Shown here piece after piece: positions 8,161 to 15,720 of a stretch of DNA of 64,000 bases. The notes under the pieces were generated by a model. That model did not search any database. It was not told where the DNA came from and worked only from the letters and a program-made list of their open reading frames with translations. Source of the stretch: Streptomyces fungicidicus (GTDB taxonomy: Bacteria > Actinomycetota > Actinomycetes > Streptomycetales > Streptomycetaceae); the NCBI RefSeq assembly GCF_003665435.1, contig NZ_CP023407.1, forward strand, positions 1,736,001 to 1,800,000, written 5' to 3'. The position numbers and the translations under genes are program-made. Within the stretch, counting starts at the first letter, position 1; each line of letters opens with the position of its first letter.

Positions 8161-9534
8161 ATGACCGACATCACGTCCGTGTGGTCCGCCCTCGGCGGCG
8201 ACCCCGCCCTGCTCGCGCGCGTGTCCCGGGTCGAACGGCCCGGCACGCTCCCCGCCCGCCTGCCCGTACGGGAGTCGGCGCGCTCCTGCGTCGGCGCGTG
8301 CGCGCTGGCCGCCGCCGAGCTGGGGGCCCGGCGTACGGGCGGCGGGGTGCCGGCGGTGACGGTGGACGACGGCGCGGTGGCCGCCGCGTTCACCAGCGAG
8401 CGGCATCTGCTGGTCGGCGGGCGGGCCCCGGAGACCTTCGCGCCGCTGTCGCGGTTCTGGCGGACCGCCGACGGGTGGGTGCGCACGCACGCCAACTACC
8501 CGCACCACCGGGCCCGGCTGCTGGCCGCGCTGGACGTGCCCGGGGACCCGGACGCGGTGGCGGCGGCGCTCGCGGAGCGCTCCGCGCGCGAGGCCGAGGA
8601 GGCGGTGTACGCGGCCGGGGGTCTCGCCATCGCCCTGCGGACGCCCGAGGAGTGGGCGGCGCACCCGCAGGGCGCGGAGGTGGCGAAGCGCCCCCTGGTG
8701 GAGCGGGAGCGGCTGGACTCGGCAGCCGCGCGGGACCTCCCGCCGCTGGGGACGGGCGCGGGTCCGCTGCTGCCCGCGGCGGGGCTGCGGGTGCTGGACC
8801 TCACCCGGGTCATCGCGGGCCCGGTCGCCACCCGGACGCTCGCCCTGCTCGGCGCGGACGTGCTGCGCCTGGACGCGCCGGGGCTGCCCGAACTCCCCGG
8901 GCAGCACGCCGACACGGGGTTCGGGAAGCGGTCGGCGCTGCTGGACCTGACGGCCGACCGGGAGGTGTTCGAGGAACTGCTCGCGACGGCGGACGTGGTG
9001 GTGACCGGGTACCGTCCGGGCGCCCTGGACCGTCTCGGGCTGACCGCCGGGGCGCTGGCCGAACGGCGGCCCGGGGTGGTGGTGGCGCAGCTGTCGGCGT
9101 GGGGCGCGTACGGGCCGTGGGGCGGGCGGCGGGGGTTCGACAGTCTGGTGCAGGTGGCCACGGGGATCGCGGCGACGGAAGGGTCGGCGGCGGGGCGGCC
9201 GGGGGTGCTGCCGGCGCAGGCGCTCGACCACGGCACGGGGTATCTGCTGGCGGCGGGGGTGTTGCGGGCGGTCGGTGAGCAGGTGGAGGCGGGGGGCAGC
9301 AGGGTGGTGCGGGTGGCGTTGGCGCGGACCGCGGGGTGGTTGCTGGCGGGGGCTTCCCGGGGGGACGGGGTGTCCTCTTCCGGTGACGTGGCTGTCGGGG
9401 GGTGGCTGTCGGAGCGGGAGAGTGCGCTGGGGAGGCTGCGGTACGCCTTGTCGCCGGTGGTGTTCGAGGGTGGGCCGCGTGACTGGGGGCGGGGGCCGGG
9501 GGGTTGGGGTGCCGATCCGGCGCGGTGGGTTTGA
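8161..9534 (+). CDS. CoA-transferase family III (CaiB/BaiF) protein
   Basis: A 457-residue protein. The central block LDLTRVIAGPVATRTLALLGADVLRLD is the nucleotide/CoA-binding signature of class III CoA-transferases, which move CoA between carboxylic acids. A candidate catalytic Asp lies in LDHGTGYLLAAG. The first 200 residues resemble the second domain of the fold, so the domain order looks permuted or the protein is a fused half-dimer; I am not sure. CATAGT at 8149-8154 lies 6 bases before the ATG, suggesting a leaderless transcript. Substrates cannot be read from the sequence, and the neighbours give no pathway. Confidence 0.8.
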   Translation: MTDITSVWSALGGDPALLARVSRVERPGTLPARLPVRESARSCVGACALAAAELGARRTGGGVPAVTVDDGAVAAAFTSERHLLVGGRAPETFAPLSRFWRTADGWVRTHANYPHHRARLLAALDVPGDPDAVAAALAERSAREAEEAVYAAGGLAIALRTPEEWAAHPQGAEVAKRPLVERERLDSAAARDLPPLGTGAGPLLPAAGLRVLDLTRVIAGPVATRTLALLGADVLRLDAPGLPELPGQHADTGFGKRSALLDLTADREVFEELLATADVVVTGYRPGALDRLGLTAGALAERRPGVVVAQLSAWGAYGPWGGRRGFDSLVQVATGIAATEGSAAGRPGVLPAQALDHGTGYLLAAGVLRAVGEQVEAGGSRVVRVALARTAGWLLAGASRGDGVSSSGDVAVGGWLSERESALGRLRYALSPVVFEGGPRDWGRGPGGWGADPARWV

Positions 9535-9558
9535 GCGGGCGGGTGGGGTGTCGCTTAC

Positions 9559-9624
9559 CGGCGCTTACAGGGTGCCGCTGCGCCCACCCGTGCCGCCCCA
9601 GCGGCACGACTGCCCGCAGCTGCG
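9559..9624. repeat. Interspersed palindromic repeat, copy 1
   Basis: A 66-base element containing the hairpin CGTGCCGC-CCCA-GCGGCACG (9589-9608) inside a longer conserved unit (CGGCGCTTAC... to ...CCCGCAGCTGCG). Nearly identical units occur at 18335 and 21637. All three lie just after gene ends. Confidence 0.85.
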
Positions 9625-9700
9625 TGGGGGAGGGCGAGTTGTGCGCGGCTGCGGGCTTGCCCTGGTCTGGGGGGCTTGTGAAGATTCCGGGGTGAGTTTG

Positions 9701-10675
9701 ATGAGAACCGGGGTCGGGGTGGACGGTGGGCGGCGGCGGGCCGTCGGGGTGCTCGTGCTGGTGGGGGTGGGCGCCTTGATACCGCTGCTCGGGCCGTCGC
9801 CCGCGCTGCACGGCACCGGGGAGGCCGACGCGCCCGGCACCGGTGGCATAGCCCTGCTGCGGACGGTGCTGTTCGCCGCGCTGTCCGTACCCGTCGGCGA
9901 GCTGTTCGTGAAGCGGATGGCGCGTTCGGTGCCCGGCGCTCCCGCCGCCGCGCCCCGGAGTTGGTCCACCGCGGCGAACTCCGTCGGCTTCGTGGCCGCC
10001 CTCGGACTCGCCTCCGTCGTGGCCACCGGCAACCTGGTTCCCGGCGGCCTCGCCGACATCGACGTCGGCGGTCTCTACGGCTCCAGGGACGGCAAACTCG
10101 CCCTCCTGGAGGTCAACGCGTTCCTCGCGGCGGCCCTGTGCGCGGCGTCCGGCCGCCCCGGCACCCAGGCGTGGCCGCTGGCCGCGGTGATCGTGGCGGA
10201 GGCGCTGCGGGCGCATCCGACGACCGAGTACAGCCCGCTGATCGGCTCCGGGCTGACCCTGGTGCACCTGGTCTGCGCCTCGCTCTGGGCGGGAGGCCTG
10301 CTGCAGGTGCTGCGCACCCTGCGACGGTGGCCGCGGGGGGAGGCGGCCGTCGCGCTGCTGGGGCGCTACGCCCGGGTGGCCGCCGCCCTCCTCGTCGCCA
10401 TCACCGCGACGGGCGTGGGCAGTTCGCTGCGCCGGATGCCGCCGGAGACCGTCCTGGAGCAGCTGACGGACACGGCGTACGGGCGCGTCCTGCTCGCCAA
10501 GGTGGTCCTGATGGCGGGGGTCGCCGCGCTCGCCCTGTGGTCCCGGATCCGGCTGGCCCGCGCGGCGGATCCGCTGACCGCCTGCTCCCCCGCGCGGGCC
10601 GAGGTGTACGCGCTCGGCGCGGTGGTCGCGGTGTCGGGACTGCTGACGGCGCTTCCGGTGCCGATCCGCTGGTGA
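9701..10675 (+). CDS. CopD-like polytopic membrane protein
   Basis: A 324-residue protein with about eight hydrophobic helices. The C-terminal two thirds (LTLVHLVCASLWAGGLLQVL, then TATGVGSSLRRM and YGRVLLAKVVLMAGVAAL) match the copper-resistance CopD domain, which is often found in putative copper importers. The frame is open far upstream into the CoA-transferase gene, so the start is inferred: ATG at 9701 follows GGTGAG, and GTG at 9692 is an alternative. No CopC or copper chaperone is adjacent. Copper transport is a family inference only. Confidence 0.75.
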   Translation: MRTGVGVDGGRRRAVGVLVLVGVGALIPLLGPSPALHGTGEADAPGTGGIALLRTVLFAALSVPVGELFVKRMARSVPGAPAAAPRSWSTAANSVGFVAALGLASVVATGNLVPGGLADIDVGGLYGSRDGKLALLEVNAFLAAALCAASGRPGTQAWPLAAVIVAEALRAHPTTEYSPLIGSGLTLVHLVCASLWAGGLLQVLRTLRRWPRGEAAVALLGRYARVAAALLVAITATGVGSSLRRMPPETVLEQLTDTAYGRVLLAKVVLMAGVAALALWSRIRLARAADPLTACSPARAEVYALGAVVAVSGLLTALPVPIRW

Positions 10676-10780
10676 ACGGGCGCCGGGAACGGGTCTTCGT
10701 GACGCGTACGGACATTCCCGGCATCCGAACGTCCGTGCCCGGCAGGGGACCTGACGGGCCGGGGTGTCGGTCCCGGCCCG

Positions 10781-10786
10781 TATCCT
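10781..10786 (+). promoter_or_regulatory. -10 element for a leaderless transcript
   Basis: TATCCT lies 8 bases before the ATG at 10795, and there is no Shine-Dalgarno before that ATG. This spacing places the transcription start at or next to the start codon. Confidence 0.45.
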
Positions 10787-10794
10787 CGTGAACC

Positions 10795-11778
10795 ATGCTC
10801 GATGACCTCACGACCGCAGCGCCCTCCCCCACCGTGTGGCCGGCCGCGTATCCGGAGGGATACGCGGTCGTCGACGTGGAGACCACGGGGCTGGCCCGGG
10901 ACGACCGCATCATCTCCGCGGCCGTCTACCGCCTGGACGCGCGCGGCGAGGTCGAGGACCACTGGTACACGACGGTCAACCCGGAGCGGGACCCCGGCCC
11001 GGTGTGGATCCACGGCCTGACGAGCGACGTGCTCGAGGGGGCGCCCCTCTTCAAGGACGTCGCCGCGGAGTTCGCGGCCCGGCTCGAGGGCCGGGTGCTC
11101 GTCGCGCACAACGCGGTCTTCGACTGGCAGATGATCGCCCGGGAGTACGCCCGCGCGCGGGGTGAGGCGCCGGTGAGGCAGCGGCTGTGCACCATCGCGC
11201 TCTCCAAGGAGCTGAAGCTCCCGCTGCCCAACCACAAGCTGGAGTCGCTCGCCGCGCACTTCGGCGTCGTACAGCGGCGGGCGCACCACGCGCTGGACGA
11301 CGCCCGTGTGCTGGCGGAGGCGTTCCGGCCCAGCCTGCGGGCCGCGGCGGCGGGGGGCGTACGGCTGCCGCTGCACGAGTGCCGGCCGCTGACGGAGTGG
11401 ACGGAACGGCCGCGCATCGGGCAGCAGGCGGGCCCCGGCGGCTACCGTCCGGCCAGTTGGCGCCCGTCCCGCAAGCGGCCCGCGTGCCCGTACCCCAACC
11501 CGGGCCGGTACGAGCCGGGCGGGCGGCTCAGGCAGGGCATGCGGGTGGCGTTCTCCGGGGACACCTCGACCGAGCGGGACCTGCTGGAGGACCGGGCGGC
11601 CGAGGCGGGCCTGCACGTGGCCACCAGCCTGTCCCGGCTCACCAGCCTCCTGGTCACCAACGATCCGGAATCCGGCACCTCCAAGGTGGTCAAGGCCCGG
11701 CAGTACGGCACGCCGGTCGTCGACGAGGCCGCGTTCGGCCAGCTGCTCGGCGACGTCGAGGCGGCGCGGGAGAACTGA
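10795..11778 (+). CDS. DEDDh 3'-5' exonuclease with C-terminal BRCT domain
   Basis: A 327-residue protein. The DnaQ-type exonuclease domain (about 22-185) has all three motifs: D27/E29 (VVDVETTG), H105-N106...D110 (HNAVFD) and H164...D169 (HxAxxD), with the metal ligands intact. A Pro/Arg-rich linker leads to a BRCT-like domain (about 245-327; GMRVAFSGDTSTERDLLEDRA), which usually binds phosphoproteins or nicked DNA. Proofreading or repair nuclease activity is likely. It is a stand-alone protein rather than a polymerase subunit. The start at 10795 fits the leaderless promoter just upstream. Confidence 0.9.
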   Translation: MLDDLTTAAPSPTVWPAAYPEGYAVVDVETTGLARDDRIISAAVYRLDARGEVEDHWYTTVNPERDPGPVWIHGLTSDVLEGAPLFKDVAAEFAARLEGRVLVAHNAVFDWQMIAREYARARGEAPVRQRLCTIALSKELKLPLPNHKLESLAAHFGVVQRRAHHALDDARVLAEAFRPSLRAAAAGGVRLPLHECRPLTEWTERPRIGQQAGPGGYRPASWRPSRKRPACPYPNPGRYEPGGRLRQGMRVAFSGDTSTERDLLEDRAAEAGLHVATSLSRLTSLLVTNDPESGTSKVVKARQYGTPVVDEAAFGQLLGDVEAAREN

Positions 11779-11877
11779 CCGCGACACCGGAGGGACGACC
11801 GTACGGACGGGTGATTGGCGGGCGACTCGCCCGCCGCCCGCTCGCCCGCGCCGGGCCGACGGCTCACCCTGTGGCCC

Positions 11878-12111
11878 ATGGCGACATGCGAAGTTTGCGG
11901 CAACAGTTACGGAATGACCTTCGAGGTCCACGCACAGGGCTCGGTGCACGTCTTCGACTGCTTCTCCTGTGCGATCCACCGCATGGCCCCGATCTGCGAG
12001 CACTGCAGGGTGCAGATCATCGGCCAGGGCGTCGAGGCGGACGGGCACTGGTACTGCGGCGCCCACTGCGCCCGCGCCGAGGGAAATGCGGGGATCATCG
12101 ACCGGGTGTGA
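11878..12111 (+). CDS. Small Cys-rich (zinc-ribbon-like) protein
   Basis: A 77-residue protein beginning MATCEVCGNSYGMTFEV with three Cys-x2-Cys pairs (CEVC, CFSC, CEHC) and a C-terminal C-x3-C (CGAHC) preceded by GHWYC. This looks like a LIM- or treble-clef-style pair of zinc sites. Related short proteins are common in Streptomyces genomes; no function is established that I know of. ATG at 11878 is chosen because the metal-binding motifs begin immediately after it and the upstream extension is low-complexity. Transcribed in the same direction as its neighbours but separated from them by about 100 and 50 bases. Confidence 0.75.
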   Translation: MATCEVCGNSYGMTFEVHAQGSVHVFDCFSCAIHRMAPICEHCRVQIIGQGVEADGHWYCGAHCARAEGNAGIIDRV

Positions 12112-12150
12112 AGGGACGTACCCGGCTGAAGGCACCCCGCGACCGAGTTG

Positions 12151-12156
12151 TACGGT
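12151..12156 (+). promoter_or_regulatory. -10 element for leaderless SURF1 transcript
   Basis: TACGGT lies 6 bases before the GTG at 12163, with no Shine-Dalgarno present, which fits a leaderless mRNA. Confidence 0.45.
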
Positions 12157-12162
12157 CGTGGG

Positions 12163-12960
12163 GTGTACCGCTTTCTGTTGTCCCGCCAGTGGGTGATCAT
12201 CACACTGGTCGCCCTGCTCCTCGTTCCTACGATGATCTGGCTGGGCTTCTGGCAGATGGACCGCCACGACGAGCGCGCCGCCCGCAACCAGCTGGTCGCC
12301 GACGCGCTGGCCGCCGACCCGGTGCCCGTGGAGCGGCTGGCCGCCCCGGGCCACCGCATCACCCGCACCGAGCGGTACCGCACCGTGACCGCCAAGGGGC
12401 ACTTCGACACCGCTGACGAGGTCGTCGTCCGCCGCCGCGTCAACGCCGACGACGAGGTCGGCTTCCACGTCCTGACCCCGTTCATCCTCGAGGACGGCAG
12501 GGTGCTGCTGGTCAACCGGGGCTGGATCCCCGCGGACGGACCGAGCCAGACCGCGTTCCCCGAGGTGCCCGCGCCGCCGCGCGGCGAGGTCACGGTCGAG
12601 GGCCGGCTGATGCCCGACGAGACGACCGAGGCGAGCGGGATCAAGGACCTCGAGGGGCTGCCGGACCGGCAGATCATGCTGATCGACAGCGAGCGGGAGG
12701 CGGAGCGGCTCGGCGCCCGGGTGCTCGGCGGCTACGTGGCGCAGACGGCGCCCGAGCCGAAGGGCGACGTCCCGCAGCGCCTGGGCGACCCCGGCAAGGA
12801 GAACGCGGCGCTGAACTACGCGTACGCCGTCCAGTGGTGGCTGTTCGCGGCGGCCGTGCCGGTCGGCTGGGTCGTGCTGGTCCGCCGCGAGACCCGGGAG
12901 CGGTCGCGGACGGCGGGCGAGGAGACGGGCGCCGAGGAGACGGAACCGGCGGCGGTGTAG
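12163..12960 (+). CDS. SURF1 family cytochrome c oxidase assembly protein
   Basis: A 265-residue protein with the SURF1 layout: an N-terminal helix (about 8-30), an extracytoplasmic domain containing the family landmark LGFWQMDRHDERAARN and the block VLLVNRGWIPADG, and a second helix (about 222-242) before a charged tail. SURF1 proteins help insert heme or otherwise assemble the aa3 oxidase in the membrane. The GTG at 12163 is preferred over an upstream TTG because of the promoter spacing. No oxidase structural genes lie in the window. Confidence 0.9.
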   Translation: MYRFLLSRQWVIITLVALLLVPTMIWLGFWQMDRHDERAARNQLVADALAADPVPVERLAAPGHRITRTERYRTVTAKGHFDTADEVVVRRRVNADDEVGFHVLTPFILEDGRVLLVNRGWIPADGPSQTAFPEVPAPPRGEVTVEGRLMPDETTEASGIKDLEGLPDRQIMLIDSEREAERLGARVLGGYVAQTAPEPKGDVPQRLGDPGKENAALNYAYAVQWWLFAAAVPVGWVVLVRRETRERSRTAGEETGAEETEPAAV

Positions 12961-12968
12961 CCGGGGCC

Positions 12969-12998
12969 GGGCACGGCCGGACGGCCGGCGCCGTGCCC
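12969..12998 (+). terminator. Terminator after SURF1 gene
   Basis: A 9-bp stem (12969-12977 and 12990-12998), 9 bases after the stop codon. The 206-base gap before the next gene holds no other coding sequence that I can support. Confidence 0.6.
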
Positions 12999-13166
12999 GT
13001 GAAGGGCCGCTCCCTGCTGTGACCTGCGCCGCCCCTCCCGGTTCCGGGCGGTCTGTGCGAGAGTGACGCGGCGCGCCGGACGGATGTGCCCCTCGTCCGC
13101 TGTCATCCGGACGGGCCGTCCGCGCAACTCTCCCCCGAGGGCACAGCACACCAAGGACGGTGATTC

Positions 13167-14729
13167 ATGGCCGACGCCGCCATGACCACGACGTTCCTCG
13201 CCGTGATCGGCGGGGCGTCGCTGCTCGCCGTCACCGCGCGACGGCTACGGCCGAGCGACCGGCTGCCCTCGCTGGAGGGCTGGGCGCTTGCCGACCGGAG
13301 CCTCACGACCGGCTGGACCTGGCTGCTGCTCGGCGGGACGGTCTACACGGCGTACACCTTCACCGCCGTCCCCGGTCTGGCCTACGGCAACGGCGCGCCC
13401 GCCTTCTTCGCGGTGCCCTACACGGTGATCGTCTGTCCGCTCGCGTTCGTGCTGCTCAGCCGGCTGTGGAGCGTGGCCCGGCGGCACGGCTACATCACCG
13501 CCGCCGACTTCGTGCGCGGCCGGTACGGGTCACCGCCGCTGGCCCTGGTCGTCGCGCTGACCGGCATCCTGGCGACGATGCCGTACCTGGCGCTGCAACT
13601 GCTGGGCATCCGCGCGGTGCTCACCGCGGGCGGGCTGTACCCGCACGGCGCCACCGGGGACCTGGTGATGGTGGCGGTGTTCGCGGGGCTCGCGGTGGCC
13701 ACCTACCGGCACGGGCTGCGGGCCCCCGCGGTGATCTCCGCGCTGAAGGCGGTGGCGGTGTTCGTCTCGCTCACCGCCGTCTGCTGGCTGGTGCTGCGCC
13801 GGTTCGGCGGGCCCGGCGCGGTCTTCGACGGCGCGGCGCGCGCCCTCGGCGGCACCGACACGGCCCACTCCCCGCTGCTGCTGACGCCGGGACAGCAGCC
13901 CGCCTACGCCACGCTCGCGCTGGGTTCCGCGCTCGCCCTGCTGATGTACCCGCATGTGCTGACCGCCGGGTTCGCCGCCGACGGGACGCGCACCCTGCGC
14001 AAGGTGTCGGCGGGGCTGCCCGCCTGGACGGCGCTGCTGGCGCTCTTCGGGTTCCTCGGCATCGCGGCCCTGGCGGCCGGGGTGCGGGCCCCCGAGGGCG
14101 GCGCCGAGGCCGCCGTGCCGATGCTGGTCGACCGGCTGATGCCGGGCCCGCTGGCCGGGCTGGTGTTCGGTTCGATCGTGGTGGGCGCGCTGGTGCCGGC
14201 CGCGGTGATGTCGATCGCCGCGGCGACGAGCTTCGTACGGAACGTGTACGTCGAGTACGTCCATCCGACGGCCACGCCGAAGCGTCAGGTGCGGGTCGCC
14301 AAGGCGGTGTCGCTGACCGCGAAGCTCGGGGCGGTGGCGTTCGTGTTCGGGCTGCGCGACCAGGACGCCATCAACCTCCAGCTGCTCGGCGGGGTGTGGA
14401 TCCTGCAGATCTTCCCGGCGGTGGCGGTCGGCCTGTACAGCCGGTGGCTGCACCCGCGGGCGCTGCTCGCCGGCTGGGCCGTGGGCATGGCAGCCGGGAC
14501 GTACCTGGTGGTGCGTGAGGGGTTCTCCTCGATCGTGCCGCTCGACGCCGGGGCGGGACCGCTGGAGATCTACGCCGGGGTCGCCGCCCTGCTGCTCAAT
14601 CTGACCGTCGCGGTGGCCGGCACCCCGGTCCTCGCACGCCTCGGCGTCCCGCGCGGCGCCGACGCCACCGACCTGCCGTCCCGCCTGATGGTCGGGCGAC
14701 GTCCACAGACGGGAGCGAACCACCCGTGA
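13167..14729 (+). CDS. Sodium:solute symporter family transporter
   Basis: A 520-residue protein with about 13 membrane helices, beginning MADAAMTTTFLAVIGGASLL. It has symporter-family features such as WLLLGGTVYTAYTFTAVPGL and a long loop near SFVRNVYVEYVHP, closest in style to MctP-type monocarboxylate permeases. AAGGACGG precedes the ATG. Its stop overlaps the start of the sigma factor gene (GTGA), so it heads a compact run of five genes. The substrate is unknown; the coupling to a sigma factor and a glycosidase is unusual for a carboxylate permease. Confidence 0.85.
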   Translation: MADAAMTTTFLAVIGGASLLAVTARRLRPSDRLPSLEGWALADRSLTTGWTWLLLGGTVYTAYTFTAVPGLAYGNGAPAFFAVPYTVIVCPLAFVLLSRLWSVARRHGYITAADFVRGRYGSPPLALVVALTGILATMPYLALQLLGIRAVLTAGGLYPHGATGDLVMVAVFAGLAVATYRHGLRAPAVISALKAVAVFVSLTAVCWLVLRRFGGPGAVFDGAARALGGTDTAHSPLLLTPGQQPAYATLALGSALALLMYPHVLTAGFAADGTRTLRKVSAGLPAWTALLALFGFLGIAALAAGVRAPEGGAEAAVPMLVDRLMPGPLAGLVFGSIVVGALVPAAVMSIAAATSFVRNVYVEYVHPTATPKRQVRVAKAVSLTAKLGAVAFVFGLRDQDAINLQLLGGVWILQIFPAVAVGLYSRWLHPRALLAGWAVGMAAGTYLVVREGFSSIVPLDAGAGPLEIYAGVAALLLNLTVAVAGTPVLARLGVPRGADATDLPSRLMVGRRPQTGANHP

Positions 14730-15328
14730 GACGCAGACAGCACTCCCAGGCCACCCTGCCGCCCGCCCCCACCCCCGCGGCGGCAGCGGCGGCGGGGCCG
14801 CTCGGGCCGGCGGTCACCGGCCCGGCCGATCTGGAGCGGGAGGCCGGCGTCGCCCGCCTCTTCGAGCTGCACTACTCCTCGATGCTGCGGCTGGCCGTGC
14901 TGCTCGGCGCGGACGACCCGGAGAACGTGGTGGCCGAGGCGTACTACCAGATCTACCGCAAGTGGCGGCGGCTGAAGGACGTGGCCGCGGCGGAGGCGTA
15001 TCTGCGCTCCACGGTCTGCAATCTGACCCGGATGCGGATCCGCCACCTCCAGGTCGCCCGCCGGCACGAGGAGCGTCCGCCGGCGCCGGCGGACGAGATC
15101 GTGGCGTCCGCCGAGAACACCGCGCTGCTCCACGACGACCAGCGGGTACTGCTCGACGCGCTCCAGCACCTTCCGGCCCGGCAGCGCGAGGCACTGGTGC
15201 TGCGCCACTGGCTCGGGCTGAAGGAGAGCGAGATAGCCGCCGCGATGGGGATCTCCCGCGGCTCGGTGAAGACCCACACCTCGCGCGGGATCGCCGCGCT
15301 CACCCAGGCGATGGAGGCGCGGCGATGA
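14726..15328 (+). CDS. ECF-type RNA polymerase sigma factor
   Basis: A 200-residue protein. After a Pro/Ala-rich N-terminus come sigma region 2 (about 42-100; LHYSSMLRLAVLLGADDPENVVAEAYY, IYRKWRRL) and region 4 (about 135-195; LPARQREALVLRHWLGLKE then a helix-turn-helix MGISRGSVKTHTSRG). It lacks regions 1 and 3, as expected for an ECF or SigE-like factor. GTG at 14726 overlaps the stop of the symporter gene, and its own stop overlaps the next start (ATGA). The following single-pass membrane protein is the natural candidate for its regulator. Confidence 0.88.
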   Translation: MRRRQHSQATLPPAPTPAAAAAAGPLGPAVTGPADLEREAGVARLFELHYSSMLRLAVLLGADDPENVVAEAYYQIYRKWRRLKDVAAAEAYLRSTVCNLTRMRIRHLQVARRHEERPPAPADEIVASAENTALLHDDQRVLLDALQHLPARQREALVLRHWLGLKESEIAAAMGISRGSVKTHTSRGIAALTQAMEARR

Positions 15329-15687
15329 CGCATCGAGATGCGACTCCGTCGCGTGGCACCGGCCCGGACCGCACGGACAACGAGCCGGTCCAGCCGCGTC
15401 CGCCGGGCGCCGACCGCACCGAACGGGAACTCCGGGACGCCCTGCGGGCCCTGGCCGGCGGGGTGCTGCCCGACCCGGACGCCTACCGCACGGCCCGCGG
15501 CGAGTGGCTGCGCCGCGAACGCAGGCGGCGGCTGGTCCTCACCGTGCTCGTCGCGGTGGTGTTCGCGCTGGCCACGCTGATCGGCCTGTGGGTGCTCAAC
15601 CAGGCCCCGGCGAACCCCGGCGTGATCTTCAACGGCGACGGCGCGGCGGCGGCCGACGGCCCGTCACTCCCCCGGCGCCTGCCCTGA
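15325..15687 (+). CDS. Single-pass membrane protein, possible anti-sigma partner
   Basis: A 120-residue protein with a charged cytosolic N-terminus (TERELRDALRALAGGVLPDPDAYRTARGEWLRRERRRR), one membrane helix at about 71-91 and a short exported tail. Position and topology fit a membrane anti-sigma factor for the overlapping ECF gene, but the zinc-binding H-x3-C-x2-C motif of ZAS-type anti-sigma factors is absent, so it would belong to another class. The ATG overlaps the sigma stop codon. Function is inferred from context only. Confidence 0.7.
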   Translation: MTHRDATPSRGTGPDRTDNEPVQPRPPGADRTERELRDALRALAGGVLPDPDAYRTARGEWLRRERRRRLVLTVLVAVVFALATLIGLWVLNQAPANPGVIFNGDGAAAADGPSLPRRLP

Positions 15688-15720
15688 TTGCGGCCCCCTT
15701 CGGCCGGGAACCCGCACCCC

